This document shows, piece after piece, positions 47,391 through 58,316 of a stretch of DNA of 64,000 nucleotides. The stretch comes from Candidatus Wolbachia massiliensis. GTDB taxonomy: Bacteria > Pseudomonadota > Alphaproteobacteria > Rickettsiales > Anaplasmataceae. The first letter of the stretch is position 1. Each line of letters begins with the position of its first letter. The notes under the pieces were generated by a model that had not been told where the DNA came from, ran no database searches, and saw only the letters and a list, made by a program, of their open reading frames with translations. The stretch is from assembly GCF_014771645.1 (NCBI RefSeq), contig NZ_CP061738.1, positions 850,413 through 914,412 on the forward strand. Direction: 5' to 3'. Position numbers and translations under genes: made by a program.

Positions 47391-48851
47391 ATTATTGCAC
47401 TTAACTTGACGGGTCGCAATATTGGTGATCAAGGTATAATAGAATTATCTAAGCTAAAAAACCTTACTTCGCTCGCTTTATCGCATGATTTCATTAGTGG
47501 CGAACGTGCAAAAGAGCTAGCTAAATTTACAGGTAGTACTTTACTTGCTTTAGTATCTAATGATATTAGTTATGAAGGTGCAAAGGAATTAGCTAAATTT
47601 AAAAATATTAATATTTTGATAGATAATACTGTTAGTGCTGAAGGCGCAGAAGAATTAGCTAAACTTGAAAATATCGGTACTTATATAGACAATACTGTCA
47701 GTCTTAAAAATGTAAAAGAGTCGGCTAAACCTAGGAGTATTAACCCTTTGACAGGTAATACTAAAAGTGCAAAAAGATCAGCTAGACCTACAATAGATTT
47801 TAATAAATACGTAAGAGATGACATTCTTTCAATACAATTGTGTAGCACAATAAATATAAGCGAGCTGGTAAGCTTTTTACAAAATAAACCTGATATTACC
47901 TCTCTTAATTTAGCAGATTGCAATATTGGTGATGAAGGTGCAAAAGAGTTAGCTGAACTTGAAAACATTACTTCACTTACTTTAGTGGGTGATAGCATTA
48001 GTGATGAAGGTGCAAAAGCTTTAGCTCATGGTAATTTTACATGTCTCACCGACCTTGATCTATTCGATAACAATATTGGTGATAAAGGTGCAAAAGCTTT
48101 AGCTCATGGCAATCTTACAAATCTTACTTATCTTGATTTATCAAAAAATAATATTGGTGATAAAGGTGTCAAAGAACTAACTAAACTTGTAAATCTTATT
48201 GATCTTGATTTATCTAAAAACAACATTAGTGATGAAGGTGTGAAGGAACTAGCTAAACTTCAAAATCTTAATTCACTTGCTTTATCAGGAAACAATATTA
48301 GTGATAAAGTTGTAGAAAAATTATTAGGTCAGCTTAAAAATCTTATCTCATGTGATTTATGGGATAATGATGTTGATGAAGAAGAAGAGCAACGTATTAA
48401 GTACGCTATGTTAAATTATGACCCTACAATTGCTTCAAGCAGCAATTGTAGTAATGGTATAACAAAAGAACCTTTCCCAGAAGGTATCACTGATCAACTA
48501 GCTACTGTAAGTGATAACAAAACTGTTTTAAATATTGGGCATAAACCTAGCAGCACAGTGCAGGTTTTAAAACAAGAACAGAACAGTGATAAGCAACCAA
48601 GCGGTCTAAATCCTCACAGTGCACAAAAGAGTAAGCTGCCTGTTATCATTGCTTCTATGCTAATAGTAGTTGGAGTTGTTTTAGGAATAGCTGGTGCAGT
48701 TTACTTAGAAATGCTAGTGGGCATAATAGTTGGAGCAGTTTGTTGTCTAATTTCTGTAATCATATACTGCTATAACAGACCTTCAAATTCACTCGAGAAT
48801 AACAATGTCCAAGGACTTTCCGGAAGTGCTCAAAACCTCACATCACGCTAA
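47391..48851 (+). pseudogene. Leucine-rich-repeat protein with C-terminal membrane helices, 5'-truncated
   Basis: The frame is open from the IS boundary: IIALNLTGRNIGDQGIIELS is already inside a repeat, so the start is lost; the TTG at 47406 is only a formal start. About ten RNI-type repeats of the form LT.L.LS.NNIGDKGAKELAKL follow, a linker, and two hydrophobic helices (LPVIIASMLIVVGVVLGIAG and LVGIIVGAVCCLISVIIY). Such LRR proteins are candidate host-interaction proteins; the function is unknown. Confidence 0.75.
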
Positions 48852-48935
48852 GGTTAAGGAGAAATAGCAGAGGAGAACTTTACTGTGATTTGTGTAGCGC
48901 TCATAAAAATTGACCATGAATTACTTTATTATGGA

Positions 48936-48963
48936 TTGACCATCTTTCTAGTTATAGTATAAT
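48936..48963 (+). promoter_or_regulatory. Candidate sigma-70 promoter of the ankyrin gene
   Basis: TTGACC at 48936-48941, 16-base spacer, TATAAT at 48958-48963, 27 bases before ATG 48990. Confidence 0.55.
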
Positions 48964-48989
48964 AAAAAAAATAGTTTGAGGTGAAGTCT

Positions 48990-51731
48990 ATGATACACAA
49001 GTCATTGTTGGAAACATTAAGCGAGGTAAATGCTGAAAACGATTTAAATGAGAATAATGTAATTGACAAAATAAAGAAGAAGTTAGAAAAAAAAGATCCA
49101 GATGCATACCAAGGGTGGGATTACAATCAATTTAATATAAATCATACATTCAATGATCAATATACGTTATTGTATATAGCTGCTATGAATGGTTCTGCAA
49201 AGATAGCAGAACTTCTAATGAACAAAGGAGCTGATAATGTAGCAGATGAGTACGGGTGGACCCCATTACACTTTGCTGCTAAACATGGTCACACGGAAAT
49301 AGTAAAAGCCCTAATAGGAAAGGCAGATCTTAAAGCAGCTGATAAAGATGGATGTACTCCATTACACTTTGCTGCTGAAAATGGCCATAAAGAGGTAGTA
49401 GAGGTTCTAATAAATAACGGTGCAGATCCTAATACAGTGGATGAATATGGGCAGACTCCATTGCACTTGGCTGCTTACAATGGTCATACGGAAATAGTAA
49501 AAGTTCTAATAGAAAAAAATGCAAATCTTAATTTGGTGGATGTAGATGGGTGTACTCCATTACACTTTGCTGCTAAATATGGCCATATAAAGATAGTAAA
49601 GGTTCTAATAGAAAACAAGGCAGATCTTAATGTAGTGAATAAAAGCGGGATGATTCCATTACACTACGCTGTTCAAAAACGCCATACAGAAATAAAGAAC
49701 ACTCTACTGGTTCATGGAGCAGATCCTTCACTGAGAGGTAAAGATTATAGTATTTTAAAGCGTTTATTTGAATCGATTGAAAATGATAGCTTAGGGCATC
49801 TGGAGAAAGCAGAAGGAGCAAAGCAGAAAGAACAAGTGGATGATGAATATGAGTTGCTTAAATATTCATTTCTATTTCGTGGTAATAGCACTTTAACTGA
49901 TGTTATTAGAAGAGATACATTTGATAATTTAATATGTACGTGGTTTGTTGACGTGTCTAATTTGACACACAATCAAAAAGAGCTAAATAAAAAATTGTTA
50001 GGTATTCTTAAAGATTTTTCGTCTTTTGAAGGTGGTGATACTACAAAACTTGCAAAATTTTTACAAGATAATAAAGACGACCAAGATCTAGAAAAAGTCC
50101 TTAATCTTTCAAGAGGAGAATCTAAGCTGACAGTATTACATGTAGTATCAGGTATGGGTTTCAGGTGGAGAGAATATGTGGATTTACTTTTGAGTGCAAA
50201 AGCTGATCCTAATGCAAAAGATGATGGAGGAAAAACACCTTTACATTATGCTACTAATGGTGACATTATAAAATCTTTACTGAACAAGAAAGCTAATCCC
50301 AATGTACTTGACAAACAAGGAAAAACCCCACGGGAAGTTGCAGTTGATAATCACAATTACTTAGTTGAAGATTGCTTTTTCACTAAAGAGCAAAGGGAGT
50401 GGCAACAAGAATTATATGGAATTCTTTATCGTTATAATCATCGTCCTGGCAAAAATGAATCTCCAGACCTTACTAAACTAAAAGATTTTTTGTACAAGCA
50501 CAAAGACAACGAAGATTTTAAAAAGGTTTTAAATCTTCGTAATAATGCAGGAAAGTCAAGAGTTTTTATATTAGCAAGACATGCTTTCCCTAGTAATGAA
50601 ACTCTTTGTAAAGAGGCAGAAGGATTGTTGTCGACAGCAGGAGCAGAGGATTTCAAAGGGTTAGGTACAAAAGAGTATTTGCTCAAATCTAAGACCCTAT
50701 GGGATAATTTAATACCAGAGCAGCAGCAGAAGTTGCAAATATTTTTACGTGTAGTAAATGAAGCTCGAGATATGAGTAAGCTCGAACAAATTGTAGACGG
50801 AGCTATAAATTCAGGAATAAGATTTAATTTTCCTCATCAAGGAAGGCTATATGGAAATAGATATGGCAGTAAGTATAGTTTCATGGATTGTGTAATAAAA
50901 AGAATAAAAGAAATTAGTGAATTAAAAAAGAATCCTAAAATTGCTAGTGACATAGTATGTAAATTGGTGTCAAAGGGAGCAGTATTATACGATATAAACA
51001 GTATAGATGTGCTCAATACACTGGAATTGGAATTTGCAGATCATAAAACCAATATGGTAAAAGCCTATGAAGATCATGTAAATTGTACTCTAGAGCTTAT
51101 GAAAGTTGTTAAAAGCGCGGCTACTGGTCAGGTAAAAAATGCAAAAGTGGATAACTCTACTCTCTATTTAGAATATTCAGAGGATAGCACAATACATGTT
51201 GCAAAAATTACAGATGGAGCAAGGAATTTAGGACTAACTCAGGGAGAAATAGGATATGGTAGAGATGTAATAAAAATCGGTAAAAGCGAAGTAGAAATTA
51301 TAACGAAGAATGGTATAAGGAATTACACAGATCTTGCTGATGGTAGTGATATAGTGTTAACTTTTCATATTGGCTTGGAAGAATTAGAAGTTAGATTATA
51401 TCCTGATAAGGAAAATAAAGACCAAATAAGAGTGGAAGTGCTTGATCAAGAGAAGTGGGAAAAATTAAAGAGTTGTGATGAAGAAATAGGAAAGAATTGC
51501 CGGTTTGGAGGGTTATCAGTTAAAGAAGCCATAGAACAAAGGTTTTTTACTAGATCTGGAAAATTGATGCGTTCTGAAGAAATGAACCCATTTAAAAAAG
51601 TTTTAGAAAAAGTCGAAGCAGCAATGGGAGGTTTAAAGCCTGGTGATATAGTTGAACATGTATTAAGTGATATGTCTTCCCCAAAAAATGTTATACAGGA
51701 AAATCAAGCGCAAAGCCAAGTACGAGCTTAA
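48990..51731 (+). CDS. Large ankyrin-repeat protein, intact paralogue of the gene at 50-2993
   Basis: ATG 48990 with GAGGTGA upstream; GTG 48981 lies in the ribosome-binding site. The 913-residue product has a non-repeat N-terminus (residues 1-55), six ankyrin repeats to about 250, a linker, two ankyrin repeats at about 410-465, and a 450-residue C-terminal domain with words shared with the first gene (FLQ.NK, SEVEIITKNGIRNYTD, LRLHPDKENKDQIRV-like, VLDQEKWE). No known domain is recognised in that region. It is a candidate effector by class only. Confidence 0.88.
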   Translation: MIHKSLLETLSEVNAENDLNENNVIDKIKKKLEKKDPDAYQGWDYNQFNINHTFNDQYTLLYIAAMNGSAKIAELLMNKGADNVADEYGWTPLHFAAKHGHTEIVKALIGKADLKAADKDGCTPLHFAAENGHKEVVEVLINNGADPNTVDEYGQTPLHLAAYNGHTEIVKVLIEKNANLNLVDVDGCTPLHFAAKYGHIKIVKVLIENKADLNVVNKSGMIPLHYAVQKRHTEIKNTLLVHGADPSLRGKDYSILKRLFESIENDSLGHLEKAEGAKQKEQVDDEYELLKYSFLFRGNSTLTDVIRRDTFDNLICTWFVDVSNLTHNQKELNKKLLGILKDFSSFEGGDTTKLAKFLQDNKDDQDLEKVLNLSRGESKLTVLHVVSGMGFRWREYVDLLLSAKADPNAKDDGGKTPLHYATNGDIIKSLLNKKANPNVLDKQGKTPREVAVDNHNYLVEDCFFTKEQREWQQELYGILYRYNHRPGKNESPDLTKLKDFLYKHKDNEDFKKVLNLRNNAGKSRVFILARHAFPSNETLCKEAEGLLSTAGAEDFKGLGTKEYLLKSKTLWDNLIPEQQQKLQIFLRVVNEARDMSKLEQIVDGAINSGIRFNFPHQGRLYGNRYGSKYSFMDCVIKRIKEISELKKNPKIASDIVCKLVSKGAVLYDINSIDVLNTLELEFADHKTNMVKAYEDHVNCTLELMKVVKSAATGQVKNAKVDNSTLYLEYSEDSTIHVAKITDGARNLGLTQGEIGYGRDVIKIGKSEVEIITKNGIRNYTDLADGSDIVLTFHIGLEELEVRLYPDKENKDQIRVEVLDQEKWEKLKSCDEEIGKNCRFGGLSVKEAIEQRFFTRSGKLMRSEEMNPFKKVLEKVEAAMGGLKPGDIVEHVLSDMSSPKNVIQENQAQSQVRA

Positions 51732-51804
51732 AGCTACTAGGCCCTATTATATAGCAAGTTGCAGTTTATTTGATAAATTAATTGTTAATAAAAGTATGTA
51801 TTAA

Positions 51805-52518
51805 ATGGGAAAAATTAGACTTTACGTTGAAGAAGCGTTATCACAAGATGTTAGTTTAGTGCTGAGTCCACAACAAAGCCACTACATTTTCAACGTAATG
51901 CGGCTTAAGAAGTATGATAGTGTCTTCTTTTTTAATGGAAAGGACGGAGAGTGGTTAGGAGAGATAGTTAATGTATCACATAAGCTAGCGAAAGCTACAC
52001 TCAAAAAGTGCATTAAACAACAACAATACGAGGAAAATTTGTATCTGTATTGTGCTATAGTAAAAAATGCTGCATTGAGCAATATAATAAGGCAGGCGAC
52101 TGAAATGGGGGTAACCTGCATTCAATTCATTTTAACGGAAAATACAGTAGTAAAAAATATCAACCTGAGCAGAGCGAAATTACAGGCAATCGAAGCAGCT
52201 GAACAGTGCGGTAGAACAAGTGTGCCAGAGATTTTGTCTCCTATCAATTTTCGCGATTTACCTGACTCTCAGGATAGAAGTTTTATTTTATGTGATGAAA
52301 CAAGGCAGGGGAGATCTCCCAATGAAGTCCTGAAAAATAACAAAAATGTTGCTATTATTATTGGTCCTGAAGGTGGTTTTTCATATGATGAGCTTAACTT
52401 TGCTGATAAATTTTGTCAGAAATTAAGTCTAGGGAAAAGAATTTTAAGGGTAGACACTGCCGTAGTTGTTGCACTGACTTTTGCTAATGCAAACCATGAA
52501 ATCATGCTGTACGAGTAA
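51805..52518 (+). CDS. rsmE: 16S rRNA (uracil-1498-N3)-methyltransferase
   Basis: 237 residues with the SPOUT-fold motifs ATEMGVTCIQFILTENTVVK, IIGPEGGFSYDE and LGKRILRVDTAVVVAL. N-terminal PUA-like part with SHYIFNVMRLKK. Confidence 0.92.
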   Translation: MGKIRLYVEEALSQDVSLVLSPQQSHYIFNVMRLKKYDSVFFFNGKDGEWLGEIVNVSHKLAKATLKKCIKQQQYEENLYLYCAIVKNAALSNIIRQATEMGVTCIQFILTENTVVKNINLSRAKLQAIEAAEQCGRTSVPEILSPINFRDLPDSQDRSFILCDETRQGRSPNEVLKNNKNVAIIIGPEGGFSYDELNFADKFCQKLSLGKRILRVDTAVVVALTFANANHEIMLYE

Positions 52519-52570
52519 TTAATGGTTTAAGGTTTCCCATTTTCAGACCACTTTTTTTGTGTTGAAGTTT

Positions 52571-53833
52571 TTAAAGAATAGAAGAGCGTACCTTTTCTAG
52601 TGCTCTGCTTTTCTTTTTAAAGGTATTGATCTTTTTTCTACCATATTTAGTTTTTAGTGCACTTGGTCTTCTAAAAACATTTTTACTGCTATGTTTTTTA
52701 AACTGCACATTACAATCAAAATTTAGTTCCCCTTCTTTGTCTGCCAGTGCAGGCAGTCTTCTCTTATCTTGAGGTGTAACAAAAGATAGCGCATACCCTT
52801 CAGCTCCAGCACGTGCAGTTCTACCTATACGATGAATATAGTCAGCTTGTGATTGTGGTACATCATAATTGATAACATGTTGAATGTGGGGAATATCAAG
52901 ACCACGAGAAGCAACATCTGTTGCAACCATGATTTGATTATGGCCACGACGAAAAGAATTAATGGTCCTTTCGCGCTTGTGCTGCCTTAAATCACCATGT
53001 ATTGCCAAAGCACTATAATCATCTTTGCGTAGTTTGTCAGCTAGCTGATCCGCTCCTTGCTTTGTTTTAACAAAGATAATGATTGATCCTTCACGCTGAC
53101 ATAATTGTGTCACAAGTTTTCCATATTTTTCTGATTCTGATGCAAAAATGATTTCTTGCTTAATTTTTGCAGAAGTTTTAGCTTCATGATCGACAAAAAT
53201 ACGTTCTGGCTGATTAAGATACTTCTCGGCAAGTTTAACTATATCACTAGGAAGAGTTGCAGAAAACATAAGAGTTTGCCGTATTTTTGGCAGATATTTC
53301 ATGATCTCTTCAATTTGGATCCCAAATCCCATATCAAACATACGGTCCGTTTCATCAAGCACAAGAGTGCTAATATTGCGAGTAACCAAAGTTTTACGCT
53401 CAATATGGTCTATAATACGACCTGGTGTACCTATTATGATTCGTGGCTTTCTCTGAAGCTGATTCAGTTGTCTAAAAATAGGCTCACCACCAATCAGCAA
53501 GGCAACCTTCAATGCAGAATTGTGAAATAAAAGTCTTCTTATTTCATTTGTAACTTGATGCGCAAGTTCTCTGGTTGGCACAATGACTAAAGCCGAACCA
53601 GCACTAGATTCACCTAGCAACTTAGCAATCAACGGAATAGCAAACGCCAAAGTTTTTCCTGTTCCCGTTTGAGCAGACCCTAGAATATCTTTACCTTGTA
53701 GAGCTAAAGGAATTGCTTGTATCTGAATCGGGGTTGGAATAGAAAGGTTATTTTTATCCAAAGCTTGCCTGAGCGAAACTGGAAGACCCATTTCATGAAA
53801 GCTGTTCACAGCTCTACTTAAAACTTTTATCAT
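52571..53833 (-). CDS. DEAD-box RNA helicase (RhlE-like)
   Basis: 420 residues. Q motif FHEMGLPVSLRQAL, Walker A AQTGTGKT, PTRELAHQ, DETD (a DEAD variant), SATLPSD, HRIGRTARAG; a basic C-terminal tail. It starts at ATG 53833, or possibly at the Met of MGLPVS. It unwinds RNA in ribosome assembly or mRNA decay. A cold-shock protein gene lies just upstream on the same strand. Confidence 0.92.
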   Translation of the reverse strand: MIKVLSRAVNSFHEMGLPVSLRQALDKNNLSIPTPIQIQAIPLALQGKDILGSAQTGTGKTLAFAIPLIAKLLGESSAGSALVIVPTRELAHQVTNEIRRLLFHNSALKVALLIGGEPIFRQLNQLQRKPRIIIGTPGRIIDHIERKTLVTRNISTLVLDETDRMFDMGFGIQIEEIMKYLPKIRQTLMFSATLPSDIVKLAEKYLNQPERIFVDHEAKTSAKIKQEIIFASESEKYGKLVTQLCQREGSIIIFVKTKQGADQLADKLRKDDYSALAIHGDLRQHKRERTINSFRRGHNQIMVATDVASRGLDIPHIQHVINYDVPQSQADYIHRIGRTARAGAEGYALSFVTPQDKRRLPALADKEGELNFDCNVQFKKHSSKNVFRRPSALKTKYGRKKINTFKKKSRALEKVRSSIL

Positions 53834-53844
53834 TAAAGTACAGA

Positions 53845-54099
53845 CTAGTCTTCCAACAACTTTAAATTTATTGCAGATTTTTTTCCCTCGCCATTTCTGC
53901 CGCGTTCCTCTTTAAGCTCATAGCTTACCCTTTCTCCTTTTATTCCCTTCTCCTTATTTTCTCCCCTGAGTGAATCAGGTCTTATTCCTGAACGTTCCAA
54001 TGTACTAATATGTACAAAAACGTCGCTCCCTTGACCTTCTGGCTTAATAAAACCATAGCCTTTTTCAGCATTAAACCATTTTACATTACCAAATTCCAT
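53845..54099 (-). CDS. Cold-shock-domain protein (CspA family)
   Basis: 84 residues with [20 protein letters not shown] and [14 protein letters not shown], the RNP1/RNP2 motifs. Pairing with a DEAD-box helicase 11 bp downstream suggests a joint RNA-chaperone role. Confidence 0.93.
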   Translation of the reverse strand: MEFGNVKWFNAEKGYGFIKPEGQGSDVFVHISTLERSGIRPDSLRGENKEKGIKGERVSYELKEERGRNGEGKKSAINLKLLED

Positions 54100-54274
54100 T
54101 TAACCAACTCCCTAAACCATTAACTAACATTACTAATGTGATGAAAAACTTTGAAATTACAATTGAGAACACCCAAAGCTTAGCTACTGAAACTAAACTT
54201 CTGTACTCCATAGTATATTCTTAACATTACATAACTATGGTACACAATTATCGTACTTGATGCAACTAAATTTT

Positions 54275-55609
54275 TTAGTTATTAAGCGAACCCGCAACCG
54301 TCATTTCATTAACTTTAATTGTTGGTGAATTAAATTGCCCACAGAAAGTTAGATCATTTGCAATGACTAAGTTGTTAAACATGTATTTTAAGTTGCTAGC
54401 AACAGTAATCTCGTGTATTGGGTACGTTATCTTTCCATTTTCTATAAAAAATCCCGATGCGCCTTGACTGTAGTCACCATTAATCAAGTTCACACCAAAA
54501 CCAAATAAATCAGTTATATATACTCCCTCTTTTATTTCCTTAATTAATTCTTCAAATGATATGTTACCGTTTTCGATATAGAAGTTGCTAGCTGCAGGAG
54601 TAATAGCAGCATTACTTGCACGGGTTGCATTGCCAGTTGTTTTCAAGTTTAATTTTTTAGCCGAGTACAGATCTAAAATCCAATTTTGTAGTATTCCGTT
54701 TTTTACAGGTGTGTTTTTTTTGCTAATTATCCCTTCTCCATCAAAGGGTCTTGATTCTATGCCCCCTGGTAACAATGGATCGTCAATAATGTTGATTCTA
54801 TCATTAAAAATCTGAGTATTTAAACTATCCCTCAAGAAGGAACTGTTACTTACAATGTAACTGCCATTTATAGCAGAAGCGAAACTTTTTACTAGTTCTT
54901 TCGCTGCTCTTTTTTCGAAAATAACCGGGAATTTACCGGTTTTAATTGAACGTGAATTCAATTGGTCAATTGCCCTTTTTGCTGCTTCTTTTCCTATTAA
55001 TTCTGGCGATTTTAAACCGTTGAAATTACATGCTATATCATAATCATAGCCAACCTTCATTTCATTTTTCTCTCCAGCAACAACAGAAACCTGATTAGCA
55101 AAGGTTGATTTATTAAATGAACCGATAAAACCAGAAACAGTAGATAGTACTGTATTGACCAAAGCATGTGAAGAAGAGGCCCCTTCAGAATTAATGATGT
55201 TTTTGTGCGCAAGAGCTGAATTTTCTGCAACTTCAGCAATTTCCTTTAGATTATCAACTGTTACAACATTATTATCTGAGATACCTAAATCTGCAAAGGA
55301 GGTATAATTACCTCCATCTACAGCAAAATTAATGTAAGGATCTTCTTGTGCATTCTTTGCCATTTCTACTACTTGATTTACCGTATCACTAAGATTATTT
55401 AAATCGTTTGTAGAAATATATGCAGCTTTGTTTTTACCTGCTATAGCTCTAATGCCTACAGTGCAATTTTTAGATTGTGATATTTGCTCAATCTTTGACA
55501 GACGCTGAGAGACCAAGATTTTATTAGTTTCATATACCGTAACTTCTGCATCTTGATTGTGCTTTTTTATTAGTTTAACGATGTCTGCTGTAACATTTAA
55601 TATATTCAT
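54275..55609 (-). CDS. pmbA: TldE/PmbA-family protein
   Basis: 444 residues; IRAIAGKNKAAYISTNDLNN near the N-terminus, GIESRPFDGEGIISKKNTPV and GDYSQGASGFFIENGKI are PmbA motifs, and the HEXXXH of TldD is absent. TldE works with TldD in peptide proteolysis. It follows atpG by 17 bp. Confidence 0.9.
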   Translation of the reverse strand: MNILNVTADIVKLIKKHNQDAEVTVYETNKILVSQRLSKIEQISQSKNCTVGIRAIAGKNKAAYISTNDLNNLSDTVNQVVEMAKNAQEDPYINFAVDGGNYTSFADLGISDNNVVTVDNLKEIAEVAENSALAHKNIINSEGASSSHALVNTVLSTVSGFIGSFNKSTFANQVSVVAGEKNEMKVGYDYDIACNFNGLKSPELIGKEAAKRAIDQLNSRSIKTGKFPVIFEKRAAKELVKSFASAINGSYIVSNSSFLRDSLNTQIFNDRINIIDDPLLPGGIESRPFDGEGIISKKNTPVKNGILQNWILDLYSAKKLNLKTTGNATRASNAAITPAASNFYIENGNISFEELIKEIKEGVYITDLFGFGVNLINGDYSQGASGFFIENGKITYPIHEITVASNLKYMFNNLVIANDLTFCGQFNSPTIKVNEMTVAGSLNN

Positions 55610-55626
55610 TTTTATTCCTTAGATTT

Positions 55627-56499
55627 TTATAAAGATTCTGCACCGCCTATTACTTCAATCAAATCGGTTGTAATTGCTGCTTGGCGAGAACGGTTATAAA
55701 GCAACGCTAGTCTATTCAGCATCTCTTTAGTATTTCTGTTTGCTGATTCCATAGCAACCATTCTAGCGCTATTCTCACTTGCTGTACTTTCAAGTAGAGC
55801 AGAGTAAAGAGCAGATGCAATGTAATCTTGAATCAAAGATCGTAAAATAAATTCGGTGTTTTGTGGTTCATATTCATAGTTGCAATCTATTGTTGGATTT
55901 GTCAAAGAGTTATCAATTAGGGATGAGTCTTTGCTCCACGGTTTTATTGTTTCCAACATTGGTTTTTGTGTGAAGGTATTATAAAATTTGTTATAGAAAA
56001 CCTTGACCTTGCTATACTTACTTAGATTTACACTATCAACCAAAGCTTCTATGCGCTTTAGTGTGATTTCCTTATTGTTTTCAATTTTCAAAATGCTGTT
56101 AGAGTCAAATCTATTTTTACCTATATCAAAAGCTTTTTTACCAAGAAATATAATGTCTACTCTTTTACCATTTGCAATTAATCTATTTACATGCTCCTGA
56201 CTAGATTTTACAATAGAAGAATTAAAATTGCCGCACAAGCCACGGTCAGATGCAATGATAAATACTAAGTAAGAATCGTCATTACTACTATTTAAAATTT
56301 CTGCCAGTAATTCCTGATCAACGGACAACATTAATGAAGAAATAATGCTGTGCAACTTAGATATATAAAATTTTGAATTTGATAACTTTTTTTGGCTTTG
56401 CAATAACTTTGCTGCAGAAACCATTTGCATTATCTTTGTAGTTTTCTGTACGGACTTAATATTTTTAATCCTTAAGGATAATTCCTTTAAACTCTTCAT
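55627..56499 (-). CDS. atpG: ATP synthase F1 gamma subunit
   Basis: 290 residues, N-terminal [21 protein letters not shown] and C-terminal [20 protein letters not shown], the two rotor helices, with [15 protein letters not shown]. Split from atpH-atpA, as in other Rickettsiales. Confidence 0.95.
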   Translation of the reverse strand: MKSLKELSLRIKNIKSVQKTTKIMQMVSAAKLLQSQKKLSNSKFYISKLHSIISSLMLSVDQELLAEILNSSNDDSYLVFIIASDRGLCGNFNSSIVKSSQEHVNRLIANGKRVDIIFLGKKAFDIGKNRFDSNSILKIENNKEITLKRIEALVDSVNLSKYSKVKVFYNKFYNTFTQKPMLETIKPWSKDSSLIDNSLTNPTIDCNYEYEPQNTEFILRSLIQDYIASALYSALLESTASENSARMVAMESANRNTKEMLNRLALLYNRSRQAAITTDLIEVIGGAESL

Positions 56500-56518
56500 T
56501 TTTTATACAATGCTAATG

Positions 56519-56547
56519 TATTAAAAATATATAATTGTTTACGTCAA
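56519..56547 (-). promoter_or_regulatory. Candidate promoter for atpG-pmbA
   Basis: On the minus strand TTGACG (56547-56542), 17 bases, TTAATA (56524-56519), about 20 bases before the atpG ATG. Confidence 0.45.
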
Positions 56548-56810
56548 AAAACAAGTTTTTTTGATACGAAGAAGGTATAAGATTCAGAGTTAGCGCTTAT
56601 CAAGTAGCCAACACTGGCAAGAGGATGTCATCCCAGTGTCCCTGCAAGTAGCCTTTTTTTATCATCCCAGTGTCTGGATATTAGAATGGCATTATACAGG
56701 GCGCTAGGATGGTATCATGGAAGTATTGAAATGACAAGAGAACTTGACATTTTGGTGTATGAACATTGCGGTAATTTGTGCCAACATATGACGCTAACGT
56801 AGAAACTAAA
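56548..56810. other. Intergenic repeat-like sequence
   Basis: No gene is seen. It contains GATGTCATCCCAGTGTCCCTG and a second CATCCCAGTGTCTGGATATT stretch, related to the short palindromic repeats at 43346-43440 and 58516-58900. Confidence 0.5.
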
Positions 56811-56818
56811 AAAGTTAC

Positions 56819-56847
56819 TTGACAAACCTCTCCAATCCTCTTATCAT
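56819..56847 (+). promoter_or_regulatory. Distal promoter P1 of the Rpn leader (copy 2)
   Basis: TTGACA at 56819-56824 and TATCAT at 56842-56847, 17-base spacer. Confidence 0.6.
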
Positions 56848-57279
56848 ACCAGTGAAGCTATTTATTTATCTTCAGTCTGTGCAGATTAAAATGACAAGAT
56901 AACTTGTATTTGGCGTACTATTGTTTAATTTTTCGCACTATGTGCACTGCATGTCTTTATAAATTTTACCCGGATTACCTATACAAGCTGAAACGGGCTG
57001 TTTAAGACAGCACCCAACGTCAAATTTTAAAATTGAGAGTGTAATAACTAGCTACCACGGGTTTTCTTTGTCTTTTTTTTCTGCTCGGTAAATTTCTTAA
57101 ATATTAAAGTTAAGGCTAGTTGCTTTAAAAAGCAGCTAAATTGCAGCGTTTAAGACTTAAAAACGCCAATACTGAAAATGGATAATGACCAGGGCTCCCT
57201 TTTGCCTTTTTCACTATTTGGTAAAGTACTTAAGGCTAAAGTAGTCTATAGCCTTTTTACTGCTCCGAGCATAAAAATG

Positions 57280-57308
57280 TTGAATATTTCCTCAGAATTG
57301 TGTATAAT
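57280..57308 (+). promoter_or_regulatory. Proximal promoter P2 of the Rpn gene (copy 2)
   Basis: TTGAAT at 57280-57285 and TATAAT at 57303-57308, 17-base spacer, 27 bases before the ATG. Confidence 0.55.
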
Positions 57309-57335
57309 TATTAATACTTTTCTACTTAATTTCTT

Positions 57336-58316
57336 ATGGCTCTTTCTAAATTTCTCGATCCAAAAAACGATATAGCCTTTCGACGCATCTTTGGTACTGA
57401 AAAAAATAAAGATATTCTTATTCACTTTCTCAATGATATATTGGGCCTTACTGGCAAAGATGAAATAAAAGAAATAGAATTCCTCAGCACTATCATGGAT
57501 GCTGAAATCGCCTCTAAAAAACAAAGTATCGTTGATGTTCTTTGTAGAGATGAAAATGGGGTGCAAGTGATCGTCGAAATGCAAGTTGCTAAAACTAAAG
57601 GTTTCGAGAAACGTGCCCAATACTATGCTGCTAAAGCTTATTCAAGACAGGCTGATAAGGGTGAGCAATATCAGGATCTTAAAGAGATTATCTTTATTGC
57701 TATAGCAGATTGCATCCTGTTTCCGGACAAGTCCGAATATAAATCAAAACACACCATTCGGGATGAGAATACCAATGCGCACGATTTAAAAGACTTTTAT
57801 TTTACGTTTATTGAATTGCCAAAATTTCCCAAAACGAAGGAAGATCAGTTGGAAAACATAGTTGAAAAATGGATTTACTTCTTTAAATATGCAGATGAAA
57901 CTAGTGAAACGGAATTGGAAAAAATAATAGGAAGTGATGCAATAATTGAAAAAGCATATGAAGAGCTAAACAGATTCAACTGGTCAGAAAAAGAATTTAT
58001 AGCCTACGAACAAGAAATCAAGCGCATTCGCGATGAAAAAGCTGTCCTCGCTCAAAAACTCGATGATGCTACTGAAAAAGGCAGACACCAAGGTAGAGAA
58101 GAAGGTAGGAAAGAAGGTAGAGAAGAGGGCATCAAAATTGGTGAGGAGATGGGTATTCAGATCGGACAAGAACGCGGCAGAGCGGAAGGGAGAAGAGAGA
58201 GGGATATTGAAGTCGCAAAAAATTTACTCAAAGCTGGCGTTTCTGCAGATATTATCTCTCAAACAACCGGTCTTTCACACGATGAAATAATACAACTTCA
58301 GGAAGAGATAGCCTAG
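57336..58316 (+). CDS. Rpn-family recombination-promoting nuclease/putative transposase
   Basis: 326 residues, paralogous to the gene at 42125. Catalytic pattern SIVDVLCRD (D67) and VIVEMQV (E81, Q83); a Gly/Glu-rich repeat region (GREEGRKEGREEGIKIGEE) near residues 250-290 that is shorter than in the other copy; tail ADIISQTTGLSHDEIIQL. It is the closest match to the broken gene at 12568-14215. Confidence 0.88.
   Translation: MALSKFLDPKNDIAFRRIFGTEKNKDILIHFLNDILGLTGKDEIKEIEFLSTIMDAEIASKKQSIVDVLCRDENGVQVIVEMQVAKTKGFEKRAQYYAAKAYSRQADKGEQYQDLKEIIFIAIADCILFPDKSEYKSKHTIRDENTNAHDLKDFYFTFIELPKFPKTKEDQLENIVEKWIYFFKYADETSETELEKIIGSDAIIEKAYEELNRFNWSEKEFIAYEQEIKRIRDEKAVLAQKLDDATEKGRHQGREEGRKEGREEGIKIGEEMGIQIGQERGRAEGRRERDIEVAKNLLKAGVSADIISQTTGLSHDEIIQLQEEIA

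Larger units (their letters stand above)
56811..57335 (+). repeat. Long leader of an Rpn gene (repeat copy 2) with two promoters
   Basis: Matches 41600-42124 over its whole length. P1 is TTGACA-N17-TATCAT (56819-56847) and P2 is TTGAAT-N17-TATAAT (57280-57308). Confidence 0.8.
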
